From: Sporosarcina sp. FSL K6-2383
GTDB taxonomy: Bacteria > Bacillota > Bacilli > Bacillales_A > Planococcaceae
Assembly: GCF_038618305.1 (NCBI RefSeq)
Contig: NZ_CP152017.1
Location: 2,271,501 to 2,335,500 of the forward strand
Direction: 5' to 3'
DNA length: 64,000 nucleotides
Every line of letters begins with the position of its first letter. The first letter of the stretch is position 1. Below, piece by piece: positions 54,590-62,945 of the stretch. The position numbers and the translations under genes are program-made. The notes under the pieces were generated by a model. That model was not told the DNA's origin. It was given only the letters and a program-made list of their open reading frames with translations, and did not search any database.

Positions 54590-55474
54590 TTAGTTACAAT
54601 TTTTTATCTCTCCAAAAGTAATTTTCATGCTAGGGGCGTATAGTAAAGAGGTATCGATATTAAATACTTGCGAAAACAGTAGTTCAGCCTCAAATTGTTC
54701 CTGTGCTTCCTTCAATGTAACCCCATGTTTTGTCAAACTTCCGATAAACTGTTCTTTATTCACAGGTTCTCCACCTACTCCTTCTTCTTTAAGCGAATAA
54801 AACAATTTTTGCTTATCTTGTTGATTCTTATCGAGATAGAGGAAGTTAACCTTATCACTGACTCTGCACTCGATGTTCTTTACGCCTAATTCAGATAGAT
54901 ATTTAGGAATTTTTGCTCCAATATTTCCATCATTTCCAGTTTTATTTGCACTCTCTTCGAATAATTTCTGAAGAATACCAAGTGGAACAATTTGTGATTG
55001 TTTATACCCTTCAATTTCGTATGATGACATACCTGAAATCCAGTGTGGTTCAAAACAAATTATTTTTCCATCGTTAACAATAGAATTTACCATTCTTTGA
55101 AGCATTTTTTGGGGGTCGGGCATGTGTAATAAAAAAGCATGGCAAATAGCAATATCGTACTTATTCTCTAATTCTATCCCATTAGTATCTGCTACAAAGA
55201 ATTCAGTTTCATACGGAAGATTATGAAAGTACTCTATCGCCTTATTAATAAGTTCTTGTCCTTTATCTATTCCAGTATATTTAGAACCTTTCGGTAGAAT
55301 AGGTAATAATTTCAGTCCTAAATACCCATATCCACAACCAAAATCAATAATGTTTACTGGTTTAGAAATCTTCCAAACAAAATTCACCAAGAACTCTAAA
55401 TAGTCATCGTTATAATATAAATCTCTTGTTCTTTTCAGGTATTCCAGTTGGGTATCCCAATAATACTCCTCCAT
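54590..55474 (-). CDS. Class I SAM-dependent methyltransferase, 294 aa
   Basis: Motif I is VNIIDFGCGYGYLG (residues about 36-49), then TGIDKGQELINKA and CHAFLLHMPDPQKMLQRM as motifs II and post-II. The C-terminal 120 residues carry charged helices and no known domain. It probably methylates a small molecule. ATG after AAAGGTAGGACTTAA. Monocistronic; nothing else is seen between it and the IS200 remnant (55475-55690). Confidence 0.85.
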   Translation of the reverse strand: MEEYYWDTQLEYLKRTRDLYYNDDYLEFLVNFVWKISKPVNIIDFGCGYGYLGLKLLPILPKGSKYTGIDKGQELINKAIEYFHNLPYETEFFVADTNGIELENKYDIAICHAFLLHMPDPQKMLQRMVNSIVNDGKIICFEPHWISGMSSYEIEGYKQSQIVPLGILQKLFEESANKTGNDGNIGAKIPKYLSELGVKNIECRVSDKVNFLYLDKNQQDKQKLFYSLKEEGVGGEPVNKEQFIGSLTKHGVTLKEAQEQFEAELLFSQVFNIDTSLLYAPSMKITFGEIKNCN

Positions 55475-55689
55475 TTAAGTCCTACCTTTCTTATTAAGTA
55501 AGATATTCTATTCAGTGAAAATTCGCATATTAGTTTAAAGACGCTGGGATGCTTTTCCAAAGATTTCAGGTGACTGTTTTGATGAACTTCAAGTAAAGCA
55601 GCCTTTAGTTTAGTTACTTTATTTTACTTAGCCAAATAGGTTATTTGAGATTATATATTTTATAATCTCCATATCTGAAGAAAACCTTA

Positions 55690-56330
55690 AACGACCACCT
55701 GTTAAAGCAGGTGGATTTGGACATAAAATGTCGACGACTAAAGTCGTTGCTTAAGACTAAAGTCATCTCAAAGCCTTTATGCTCAAGCAAACTAAATATC
55801 GACTAAACTCAATCTTCAATCCTAAATATATCGCTCCTGTCTTCATTGAGTTGGTTAGCAATAGAATTTCTAATCGTTTCTTCATCTACCGTTCCACCAG
55901 TGGCACAAAAATAGCCTCTTTCCCACAAATATTACTCCCAATATTTCTTTTTCAAATCGGGAAACTGCTCCTGCAATAGTCTTGATGATCTTCCTTTAAG
56001 ATATTGCATAGTTTTACTTGGAGCAAGACTTGGTGGATATGATAACAACAAGTAGATGTGGTCGTCCCTACACTTCCTTGCAAAATTGTGATTCCTCTCG
56101 CTTCACATCCTAGCCTGATTAACTCCCGTGTTCTTACGGCAATCGGACCACGTAACACCTTGTATCTGTATTTCGTTACCCAGATTACATGATACTTGAT
56201 GTCAAAAACCGCATGACTATTTTTTCCGTATCCGTCCATACTTTTCACCCCATCCCAAGTATAGACATCGAAGGAGAAGGCTAAAAGCGTATACCATCTA
56301 TAGACGGTGGGGTTAGACCACGTATTTGAA
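55690..56330 (-). mobile_element. IS200/IS605-family element (decayed)
   Basis: A tnpA-like gene lies between hairpin-bearing ends: CCACCTG-TTAAAG-CAGGTGG (55695-55714) and ACGACT-AA-AGTCGT (55734-55747) at one side, ACCATCTATAGACGGTGG near 56300 at the other. IS200 elements move as single-stranded circles via such subterminal hairpins. tnpA is broken, so this copy cannot move on its own. Confidence 0.75.
55809..56239 (-). pseudogene. tnpA, IS200/IS605 Y1 transposase, frameshifted and with a stop
   Basis: The start KYHVIWVTKYRYKVLRGPIA to ILQGSVG is intact. One base is then missing near 56067-56090, and the continuation DDHIYLLLSYPPSLAPSKTM, QYLKGRSSRLLQEQFP, KYWE-stop (55932-55934), WERGYFCATGGTVDEETI is in the next frame. 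The HUH motif is changed (HIY instead of HIH), so the metal site is also damaged. Confidence 0.85.
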
Positions 56331-56332
56331 AA

Positions 56333-56746
56333 TTAAAATTCAATACAAAATGGCTGCATTTCGTCATTTAAACAATATTCAATTCTTTGCCGGAAGTTTC
56401 CGCAAGTAACCATTTCCAATGCTTTTTCAATAGGGAAATAACCTACTTCCAGACTCTCACTACTCGTTGTAGGTTCTCCTCCAATCGGTGTACCCAAAAA
56501 TAATGTATTACAAATTGAAGCATTTATATTTTGAAATATACCGCAAAATTTCGTTATCTCAATATCTATGCCCGATTCTTCTTTTGTTTCCCTAATTGCA
56601 GCTTCCTTCAAGGACTCACCTTCTTCAACCTGTCCGCCAGGCATTTCCCAGCCCCTTCTTGGTCCTTTAATTAATAGAATTTCATTTTTGTCATTTAGCA
56701 CAATAGTTGCTGCTGAAACAATATGTTTTGGTGGTACAAATTCCAT
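56333..56746 (-). CDS. NUDIX hydrolase, MutT-like
   Basis: 137 aa with a canonical NUDIX box: GGQVEEGESLKEAAIRETKE followed by ESGI (about residues 37-59). Likely a nucleotide-diphosphate hydrolase. It ends at the edge of the IS200 remnant but is complete. ATG at 56746 after TGGAGTGATATTGA. Confidence 0.9.
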   Translation of the reverse strand: MEFVPPKHIVSAATIVLNDKNEILLIKGPRRGWEMPGGQVEEGESLKEAAIRETKEESGIDIEITKFCGIFQNINASICNTLFLGTPIGGEPTTSSESLEVGYFPIEKALEMVTCGNFRQRIEYCLNDEMQPFCIEF

Positions 56747-56791
56747 TCAATATCACTCCATATAGTAGATTTTTAGTCCTATACTTTCCAA

Positions 56792-57511
56792 TCAATCTTG
56801 AATGCTTAAGAGTTCAGTTTCGTATTTTTCAAGCTTTTCAAAAACAGCATTCACCCATTTTTGTTCATGCCATAATTTTGGATTATCAACTTTTCTAACC
56901 GCCGGGTGACCTGTTACAATGGTATCTACACCATCTTTGTTTCCAAAATATACATCAACAATTTTTAATGACTTGTTTTCAGATTGAACCAACATTTCAC
57001 AGCGCCTTGTAGACCCCTGGTTAGAAAAAGGTAAACTTAGGTAGTAAAGATTTTCATCCCATTTCTTGAACTCCACATCCATAAATTCATTTTCTAAACC
57101 GAAAATCACACCGATGCCACCCTTCAATTCCTTCTTTTGCTCTAATTCCAACATTTTATTTGTGAATTTAAGTAGGTTTTCATTTGAAATATAATTTTTA
57201 AATGATACTGTTTCCTGTTCTGCTACAGCTCCCGTATAAAGATTCACAAAGGCTTCTCCAAAGGTTTTAATGGTCTTGGGTGCAGCAATAATCTGATCTT
57301 CTTCAATTGAAAATTCCTGATTAGCCAAGTCACTTAATATTTTTGATGATGATTTCTCTGGTGGCTGAGAAGTATTTTCTACACTTACTATAGGTTCTGT
57401 TTTATTTAAGCTATTCTCTTTTGGTGAACATCCCATAAGAATAAAAAGTACAAATACTACCATTCCTAATGTCAATTTATTTGTCGTAATTATAAACTGT
57501 TTATTGAACAC
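56792..57511 (-). CDS. Lipoprotein of unknown function, 239 aa
   Basis: Signal peptide with lipobox LMGCS (Cys about residue 28), a Ser/Pro/Glu-rich linker and a soluble domain containing FGEAFVNLYTGA and FGNKDGVDTIVTGHPAV. No family assigned; the fold could be of the NTF2-like conjugation/lipoprotein sort, which is a guess. GTG start at 57511 with GGGGAGG at 8 nt. It directly follows the GrpB gene (3 bp), suggesting an operon. Confidence 0.7.
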   Translation of the reverse strand: MFNKQFIITTNKLTLGMVVFVLFILMGCSPKENSLNKTEPIVSVENTSQPPEKSSSKILSDLANQEFSIEEDQIIAAPKTIKTFGEAFVNLYTGAVAEQETVSFKNYISNENLLKFTNKMLELEQKKELKGGIGVIFGLENEFMDVEFKKWDENLYYLSLPFSNQGSTRRCEMLVQSENKSLKIVDVYFGNKDGVDTIVTGHPAVRKVDNPKLWHEQKWVNAVFEKLEKYETELLSIQD

Positions 57512-57514
57512 AGA

Positions 57515-58033
57515 TTAAACCTCCCCTCTTTCAAAAACCTTCGCTTTTCGCTCAATCTCGGATGCTAACTGTTCTTTGCCCTTGATATACGATTCGATAT
57601 CAAAGGGAAAGCGTTGAGACAATTTCTCTTTTAAATCCCCATATTCTTGTGAAACATCTGGATGCGCTCGTAAATAATCCCGAAATGCAAGATGTCGTTT
57701 AATTTCTGAATTACCGCATGCATATATATGGACATGATGAGTTCGATTGTCTCCACCTTTTTGGAAATAACGACGGCCAGCTATTCCGTTTTCCCCTTTT
57801 GCTTCATAGCCAATGGCAATCATAGCTGTGTTGTAGTCATTTACTCGGTGTATATCGTTTACTATGGGCATCATATCAATGATTGGCTTTGCATGTAGCC
57901 CTTTCACCGAGGTGCTCCCAATATGATGTATTTCAATTATTTCAGCACCGAAAATCTCATACAATTTACGAGACTCTTCTGCAAACATGGAAGCCCATTG
58001 TTTGTCATAAGGCAGAACCTCAACTTTTCTCAT
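57515..58033 (-). CDS. GrpB/UPF0157-family nucleotidyltransferase-fold protein
   Basis: 172 aa. Signature: VEVLPYDKQWASMFAEE, IIEIHHIGSTSVKGLHAKPI, IIDMMPIV, FQKGGDNRTHHVHIYACG and RDYLRAHPDV. The nucleotidyltransferase-like G-S...D...D residues are present. The function of the family is not established; CoaE fusions exist in other species. ATG after AGGGGTTTGGA. Confidence 0.9.
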   Translation of the reverse strand: MRKVEVLPYDKQWASMFAEESRKLYEIFGAEIIEIHHIGSTSVKGLHAKPIIDMMPIVNDIHRVNDYNTAMIAIGYEAKGENGIAGRRYFQKGGDNRTHHVHIYACGNSEIKRHLAFRDYLRAHPDVSQEYGDLKEKLSQRFPFDIESYIKGKEQLASEIERKAKVFERGEV

Positions 58034-58067
58034 TCCAAACCCCTCATCTATTTTTCAAATTCCTGAT

Positions 58068-58517
58068 TCATAGGTTCTCAATCAACCGCTGTATAGTCGT
58101 CAAAGTGGTTTTAATGTAAAATAGCGGTAAAAGGATTGCGATAATCAGATTACTTTCCCAAATTGCATACCACCAATGCTTTCCACCACGCAATTTTAAA
58201 ATAAGCATGAGAAGTGAAAAGCTGCTTGCCGTAAATAGAAACCATAAAAAATCTTTCTGTTTCTTGATTTCATCACTCAAATAATCGATTTTCCATATAT
58301 CATCTTCTGGAAACACTACGGTTGTTGTATCTTTTTCCAACCCAAACAGATTAAATGATTTCACAGTGACACGATCTTTTTGCTGCGAAACAATGTCATA
58401 ACCGTTTGGCAAAAATGAAGCCTTGTACACGGCAAAATAAGACAGTGAACCCACAATCACAATAAATAGGATAAAGGCTGAAATTTTTTTCAACTTATCT
58501 CTAACGAAAGAATTCAT
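58068..58517 (-). CDS. Membrane protein, 149 aa
   Basis: Three TM helices: one N-terminal (14-32) followed by an extracytoplasmic segment with GYDIVSQQKDRVTVKSFNLF, then two C-terminal ones. Not assigned to a family. The gene lies in the run of small minus-strand genes and has its own spacing on both sides. Confidence 0.6.
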   Translation of the reverse strand: MNSFVRDKLKKISAFILFIVIVGSLSYFAVYKASFLPNGYDIVSQQKDRVTVKSFNLFGLEKDTTTVVFPEDDIWKIDYLSDEIKKQKDFLWFLFTASSFSLLMLILKLRGGKHWWYAIWESNLIIAILLPLFYIKTTLTTIQRLIENL

Positions 58518-58551
58518 TGTCTACATGCCTACCTTTCATCAAATAGCCTAA

Positions 58552-58983
58552 CTAATTTCCCACTAAGTCTATAGCCTCTATTATATTTTGCTGCATAACT
58601 TGTAATCTGTGTACATCTACAGTAAATCCATCTTCACCTACTGCGTAAAACTCCGAAAAATTTTGATACTGATAACGAGGCACTAGGTGAAAATGCACAT
58701 GCCCAAGTTCATTGAAAATGCCCCCATTTTGAAGAATAGATATACCATCTGGCTTGACCAACTTATGTACAACTCCTGATAAAAGATGAATAACTTGTTG
58801 TATTTCTAAATGCTCTTGTACCGTTAATTCCGTAAAATCTTGCCGATGATGTTTTGGTAATACTAAAATATGTCCATCATTAAATGGTTCATGATCTAAT
58901 AAACCTATTACATTTTCACTTTCATATACTTTATAAATCGGTAATTCACCTTGTACTAATGAGCAACCCAAACAAGTTTCCAT
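58552..58983 (-). CDS. HIT-family hydrolase
   Basis: 143 aa. The zinc-like pair CLGC at the N-terminus, EPFNDGHILVLPKHHRQDF in the middle and the catalytic HVHFHLVPR (histidine triad) near residue 100. Hydrolyses nucleotide phosphoramidates or dinucleotides. The start at 58983 has AAAGGGAGATATTGTA; the longer frame is rejected. Confidence 0.92.
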   Translation of the reverse strand: METCLGCSLVQGELPIYKVYESENVIGLLDHEPFNDGHILVLPKHHRQDFTELTVQEHLEIQQVIHLLSGVVHKLVKPDGISILQNGGIFNELGHVHFHLVPRYQYQNFSEFYAVGEDGFTVDVHRLQVMQQNIIEAIDLVGN

Positions 58984-59031
58984 TACAATATCTCCCTTTG
59001 TAAAATCGTTTAAATACATGCAAACACGTCG

Positions 59032-59166
59032 TTATGACGCAAAATAATCAATCGTGAACAATAGCATAATGATGAAACCAAAGCCAAATAACAATAATAA
59101 GAGCCCACAGACTGTAAAAAATACGATTTCATAAAGTTTACTCCATATTTTTTTACTAGCAGCCAC
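59032..59166 (-). CDS. Tiny single-pass membrane protein, 44 aa
   Basis: A short frame: basic N-terminus AASKKIWSKLYE, then one long hydrophobic stretch (VCGLLLLLFGFGFIIMLLF). GTG start at 59166 with GGAGCGATAGAT. Unrecognised. It lies between the NUDIX and HIT genes with suitable spacing, so I consider it probably real. Confidence 0.5.
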   Translation of the reverse strand: MAASKKIWSKLYEIVFFTVCGLLLLLFGFGFIIMLLFTIDYFAS

Positions 59167-59180
59167 ATCTATCGCTCCAT

Positions 59181-59798
59181 TCAATCAAATAAGGTTTCTT
59201 TATTAGGGTCCCTTGAAAATTCAAAAAGGGTTTTGATTTGCGACTCAACGACTCTGTTAGCCGACAGGTCTGGGATTTCGCTTTCGGGGAAAAATTTGAT
59301 ATCACTCGTTTCGATACCCGTCATCGGCTGTCCTCCGATAATTTCGCATTGGACAAATAGCTTATAATAATGAAAGGGTTCTGGTGGATGCGGATGTTTG
59401 TTTTTATCCCACACTGCAAGCAATTTGGTCGGCACCGCGTCATAACCAGATTCTTCTTTGATTTCCTTAATAATATTTTCAGCAGCAGACAGACCAATAT
59501 CGCAAAATCCGCCTGGTAAAGACCATCGATCATCCAACTTTTCTTTGACCATTAATATCTTGTCATCTTGAAAAATGACACCCCGTACATCCAATTTAGG
59601 CGTTTGGTAGCCTGTGTCATTCAGAAATAAATCCTTGATTTTCTGCATCTCTAATCCAGTGTGTTCCTGCATGATTTCTGCGCTAATCATGCGCAATTCT
59701 TCATAGCGTTCAATATCGTAAATGTCTTTAGAAAAGGCTAAACCGGATTGTGATAGTGCTTGAATTCTTTGTGCCCATTCTAGCCATTTAATACTCAT
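59181..59798 (-). CDS. NUDIX hydrolase with N-terminal helical domain (ADP-ribose-pyrophosphatase-like)
   Basis: 205 aa. Residues 1-65 form the helical NUDIX_N domain (SIKWLEWAQRIQALSQSGL, IYDIERYEELRMISAEI). The catalytic box follows: GGFCDIGLSAAENIIKEIKE then ESGYDA. Family members split ADP-ribose or nucleotide sugars. ATG at 59798 with AAGAAGGTGCACCTC. Confidence 0.88.
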   Translation of the reverse strand: MSIKWLEWAQRIQALSQSGLAFSKDIYDIERYEELRMISAEIMQEHTGLEMQKIKDLFLNDTGYQTPKLDVRGVIFQDDKILMVKEKLDDRWSLPGGFCDIGLSAAENIIKEIKEESGYDAVPTKLLAVWDKNKHPHPPEPFHYYKLFVQCEIIGGQPMTGIETSDIKFFPESEIPDLSANRVVESQIKTLFEFSRDPNKETLFD

Positions 59799-59914
59799 GA
59801 GGTGCACCTTCTTTCGTTGTTCAATGTATTATGTAGACGAGCCACTGATTTCTAAAGTTCCAAATTTTTCTTTTAATTAGGCGAATCATAAAAAAGAGCT
59901 GGACTTTATCAATC

Positions 59915-60361
59915 TCAGCTCTTTAAACGATTCGTATAATCCGTTAAATTACGAAGGTCTCCAAAAAGATCTTTATAAGCATCTATCTCCCAGCCAATCA
60001 CAAGAGCAAAAAATAGCATATACGCTGTCACATACCATTTAAATTTTTTCTCCTGTCTCAATGATGAATGAAATAAACCAAAAAGACCTGCAACAAAAAG
60101 GGCGATGATAAAAATGTCACGTTGCCACAAACTTTGTGCTTGATTAATTGGTAACATCACATCTTGTATTATTCGTATTGAATAGTCCTCCCTAGTATTC
60201 ATATCATAAGATTTCTTGTCAAAAAAACCATCTTGAATGGTCAAGACCCTTGTTTTTTCATCAAAATCATACGAATATCCAGTTAAATTAAAGTCGGTTG
60301 TCATTGTAAAAAGAAAGAGTATCACGACAATTAAAGAATAAATAAAAAGGGACAATGACAC
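59915..60361 (-). CDS. Membrane protein, 148 aa
   Basis: One TM helix at the N-terminus, an outside segment (about 25-70), then two TM helices towards the C-terminus and a short tail. The layout is similar to the 149-aa membrane protein at 58068, so the two may be distant relatives (not proven). Function unknown. Confidence 0.55.
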   Translation of the reverse strand: MSLSLFIYSLIVVILFLFTMTTDFNLTGYSYDFDEKTRVLTIQDGFFDKKSYDMNTREDYSIRIIQDVMLPINQAQSLWQRDIFIIALFVAGLFGLFHSSLRQEKKFKWYVTAYMLFFALVIGWEIDAYKDLFGDLRNLTDYTNRLKS

Positions 60362-60414
60362 TGATTTACTTCTGGGCTTTTCGATTATAAATCTCCTCCC
60401 ATTGAAAATATATT

Positions 60415-60544
60415 CTATGCCCTAATTTTTCCATCTGCATATTCTTCAACATATTCATCATTTACTAATAACGCTCGCATTTCCAATAACTCCTTTTTTC
60501 CATGTAGACAAACTTCTACATAAGGCGCCAGTTCTCCTGCTGGT
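60415..60544 (-). pseudogene. Possible gene remnant or very small gene
   Basis: A 42-codon frame is open between two stops (VCLHGKKELLEMRALLVNDE, then YVEEYADGKIRA). Inside it an ATG with AAAAAGGAG at 9 nt would give a 21-aa peptide. It has the composition of a real protein C-terminus but I cannot name it. The rest of 60362-60632 shows only the namA promoter region (TATAAT at 60595). Confidence 0.25.
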
Positions 60545-60632
60545 TAATTTAAATTCCATAAGCAAGATACACTGCTATGCCCTCATCCCTTTGTTATAAT
60601 ACCAATGTAAAGCACCATAGGAGGTTGGAAAC

Positions 60633-61652
60633 ATGGCTAAATTATTTGAACCATTTACAATACGTAACACTACATTCAAAAACCGCATCGTCATGGCACC
60701 GATGTGTATGTATTCAAGTCATAACGAAGATGGGATGGTTCAGGATTGGCATAAAATTCATTATGCGACACGTGCGGTTGGGCAAGTTGGACTTATTATT
60801 GTAGAAGCGACTGCCGTACAGCCCGCCGGACGGATTTCAGCGCAGGATCTAGGCATTTGGAGTGATGATCATATCGAGGAATTGTCAGAAACGGTTCGTT
60901 TAATGCAGGAGCACGGAGCCAAATCGGGCATTCAACTCGCACATGCCGGGCGGAAAGCGACAGTGGACGGCGATATTTACGCCCCCTCTGCTATTGCGTT
61001 CAGCGATGGTTATCGGACGCCAGTTGAGATGACAATTGAGGATATTAAGGAGACCGTGCAATCGTTCAAAGAGGGGGCTAGCCGTGCGAAAAAAGCAGGG
61101 TTCGATGTCATTGAACTCCATGCGGCACACGGCTATCTCATTAACGAGTTTCTATCGCCTTTATCCAATAAAAGAGCGGATGCGTATGGTGGCACAGCAG
61201 AAAACCGTTATCGTCTATTGCGCGAAGTGATTGATGAAGTGAAAACAGTTTGGGAGGGTCCCCTTTTCGTTCGGATTTCTGCTCATGATTATGCAGACGG
61301 TGGTATGACAGCAGATAGCTATGTGGAAATGGCACAGTGGATGAAGGAACAAGGTGTCGATTTGATCGATGTTAGCTCAGGCGCAGTTGTCCCAGCAGCA
61401 ATCGATGTATTCCCTGGCTATCAAGTAACATTTTCTGAAATAATCAAGGCGGGTGCCGATATTGCAACTGGTGCGGTCGGGTTGATTACAACAGGCATTC
61501 AAGCGGAGGAAATATTGAAAAATGGACGTGCAGATGTCGTGTTATTGGCACGCGAATTGTTACGGGATCCGTACTGGGCTTATACAGCTGCGAAAGAGTT
61601 AGGTGTGGAGATTGTAGCGCCGAAACAGTATTCGCGAGGTTGGGTGTTCTAA
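60633..61652 (+). CDS. namA: NADPH dehydrogenase, Old Yellow Enzyme family
   Basis: 339 aa FMN enzyme of the YqjM type that reduces activated C=C bonds in alpha,beta-unsaturated carbonyls and nitro compounds. Cys25 and Tyr27 are in MAPMCMYSS, the redox-tuning Cys of Yqj[11 protein letters not shown] gives the substrate-binding His pair, and the end QYSRGWVF has the Arg-Gly-Trp of the YqjM dimer interface. A strong AGGAGGTTGGAAAC site precedes the ATG. Monocistronic with its own terminator. Confidence 0.95.
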   Translation: MAKLFEPFTIRNTTFKNRIVMAPMCMYSSHNEDGMVQDWHKIHYATRAVGQVGLIIVEATAVQPAGRISAQDLGIWSDDHIEELSETVRLMQEHGAKSGIQLAHAGRKATVDGDIYAPSAIAFSDGYRTPVEMTIEDIKETVQSFKEGASRAKKAGFDVIELHAAHGYLINEFLSPLSNKRADAYGGTAENRYRLLREVIDEVKTVWEGPLFVRISAHDYADGGMTADSYVEMAQWMKEQGVDLIDVSSGAVVPAAIDVFPGYQVTFSEIIKAGADIATGAVGLITTGIQAEEILKNGRADVVLLARELLRDPYWAYTAAKELGVEIVAPKQYSRGWVF

Positions 61653-61666
61653 CGAAAATAAATTCA

Positions 61667-61704
61667 GAACCTCCATGAAGAGATTGCACTATTCTTGGAG
61701 GTTC
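61667..61704. terminator. Terminator between namA and the lipoprotein gene
   Basis: GAACCTCCA/TGGAGGTTC, a 9-bp stem with a 20-nt loop, 15 bp after the namA stop. Confidence 0.75.
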
Positions 61705-61730
61705 CATTAAAGTAAAAATGTAAGCAAAAA

Positions 61731-62171
61731 TCATTTTCTTGAATTTCGCAATTCAATAGACTCCTCAAATGTATCCCATTTGATCGTTACATGAACAACT
61801 CCATCTTCTCGCACTCTTGCCCCGCCACCTCCACCTCTATGTGAAACAAGGACCTTGGAGATAGGTGGTTCATCGAATTCCTCTGATCCACCTCCACTAA
61901 TCCCACCCGCTTCATAAGCATACTCCAGATTTCTGAGAGTGGACAACTCTTCTAAAGGTCCTTTGTATTTCATTGTAAATGTATGATTGTTGTCACTTGA
62001 AAACGTCGTTCTATTATTTTTTTCTTTCCATACATCCCTTCCCTCGACAAAATATTCACTTTCCCAATGTTCGCTCTCTCCTTTAAGCGTATATGCATAA
62101 TTGTCTGTTTTTTTGTGTGTACACGCCGTCAAAATGAGCAGCGTACACAATACCATAAGTACTTTTTTCAA
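61731..62171 (-). CDS. Lipoprotein of unknown function, 146 aa
   Basis: Lipobox LTAC at about residues 15-18 after KKVLMVLCTLLI. The mature part has SEYFVEGRDVWKEKNN and ends with SHRGGGGGARV-type glycine-rich turns. No family assigned. TTG start at 62171, with GGGAGGTGGAGATATA in front; the ATG in frame upstream (62189) overlaps the ribosome binding site. Confidence 0.7.
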   Translation of the reverse strand: MKKVLMVLCTLLILTACTHKKTDNYAYTLKGESEHWESEYFVEGRDVWKEKNNRTTFSSDNNHTFTMKYKGPLEELSTLRNLEYAYEAGGISGGGSEEFDEPPISKVLVSHRGGGGGARVREDGVVHVTIKWDTFEESIELRNSRK

Positions 62172-62338
62172 TATATCTCCACCTCCCATTTGACTGAATT
62201 TCCCCCTATTAATATATGTATTCTGCATACGAGAAACAATCACCTCCTTAATGCTTGCAATAGAATATAATATAATATATTAACTAATGAACTACTTATT
62301 CTGATAATAAAGAGAAGGGGGTGAAAGGATTGGGAACC

Positions 62339-62815
62339 ATGACAAATTTGACGTCTAGCTCGCAACTTGTGCAGGATAAATTACAGGAGCTACAGCATCC
62401 AAATGAAGTAATCATATTGGCAGATAGCGCACGAACAGCGCAAGAGGCAGCTGACGCACTAGGCTGTGAGGTTGCCCAAATTGCCAAGTCGATTATTTTC
62501 CGATTAAAAAGTACTAATGAGCCGCTGTTAGTTGTGGCAAGTGGCGTTAATCGGATCAATGAGAAGTTAATCGCTAAGCAATTGGAGGATAAATTAGGAA
62601 AGGCAGATGCTGATTTTGTCCGTGAGACGACAGGGTTTGTTATCGGTGGGGTTCCACCATTAGGACATAAGAATCCTGTACGTACGTTAATCGATGAGGA
62701 TTTGTTTCAATATGACACAATTTGGGCTGCTGCCGGACACCCAAAAGCGGTGTTTCAATTGACGCCTCTTGAGTTGGAGGGCATGACAAAAGGACAAGTT
62801 ATGGCAGTGAAATAA
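62339..62815 (+). CDS. YbaK/ProX-type aminoacyl-tRNA deacylase
   Basis: 158 aa. YbaK domain: DSARTAQEAADALGCEVAQI, AKSIIFRL, then FVIGGVPPLGHKNPVRTLID, DEDLFQYDTIWAAAGHPKAVFQL. Such proteins clear mischarged tRNA-Pro (Cys- or Ala-tRNA). Start at ATG 62339 with AAAGGA at 9 nt; an in-frame GTG at 62321 overlaps a GGGGG run. Convergent with rnz. Confidence 0.9.
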   Translation: MTNLTSSSQLVQDKLQELQHPNEVIILADSARTAQEAADALGCEVAQIAKSIIFRLKSTNEPLLVVASGVNRINEKLIAKQLEDKLGKADADFVRETTGFVIGGVPPLGHKNPVRTLIDEDLFQYDTIWAAAGHPKAVFQLTPLELEGMTKGQVMAVK

Positions 62816-62828
62816 TATAAAATAACGG

Positions 62829-62863
62829 AACCCCACCTCTCCTTGACAGAGAAAGTGGGGTTT
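62829..62863 (+). terminator. Terminator of the YbaK-type gene
   Basis: AACCCCAC/GTGGGGTT stem with an inner TCTC/GAGA pair and a T-run, 13 bp after the stop. Confidence 0.85.
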
Positions 62864-62870
62864 GGAAGAC

Positions 62871-62945
62871 TTTATGACCGTCTTGACTGTAGTTATGATC
62901 GTCACGAACTACTTTATGACCGTCTTAGCTATCGTTATGACCGCC
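62871..62945. repeat. Array 3: four units on an exact 21-bp step
   Basis: The core TTATGACCGTC recurs with the A of ATG at 62874, 62895, 62916 and 62937. Units 1 and 3 (CTTTATGACCGTCTT) resemble each other more than units 2 and 4, again giving a 42-bp order. The last unit contains the stop codon and final residues of rnz. Confidence 0.8.
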
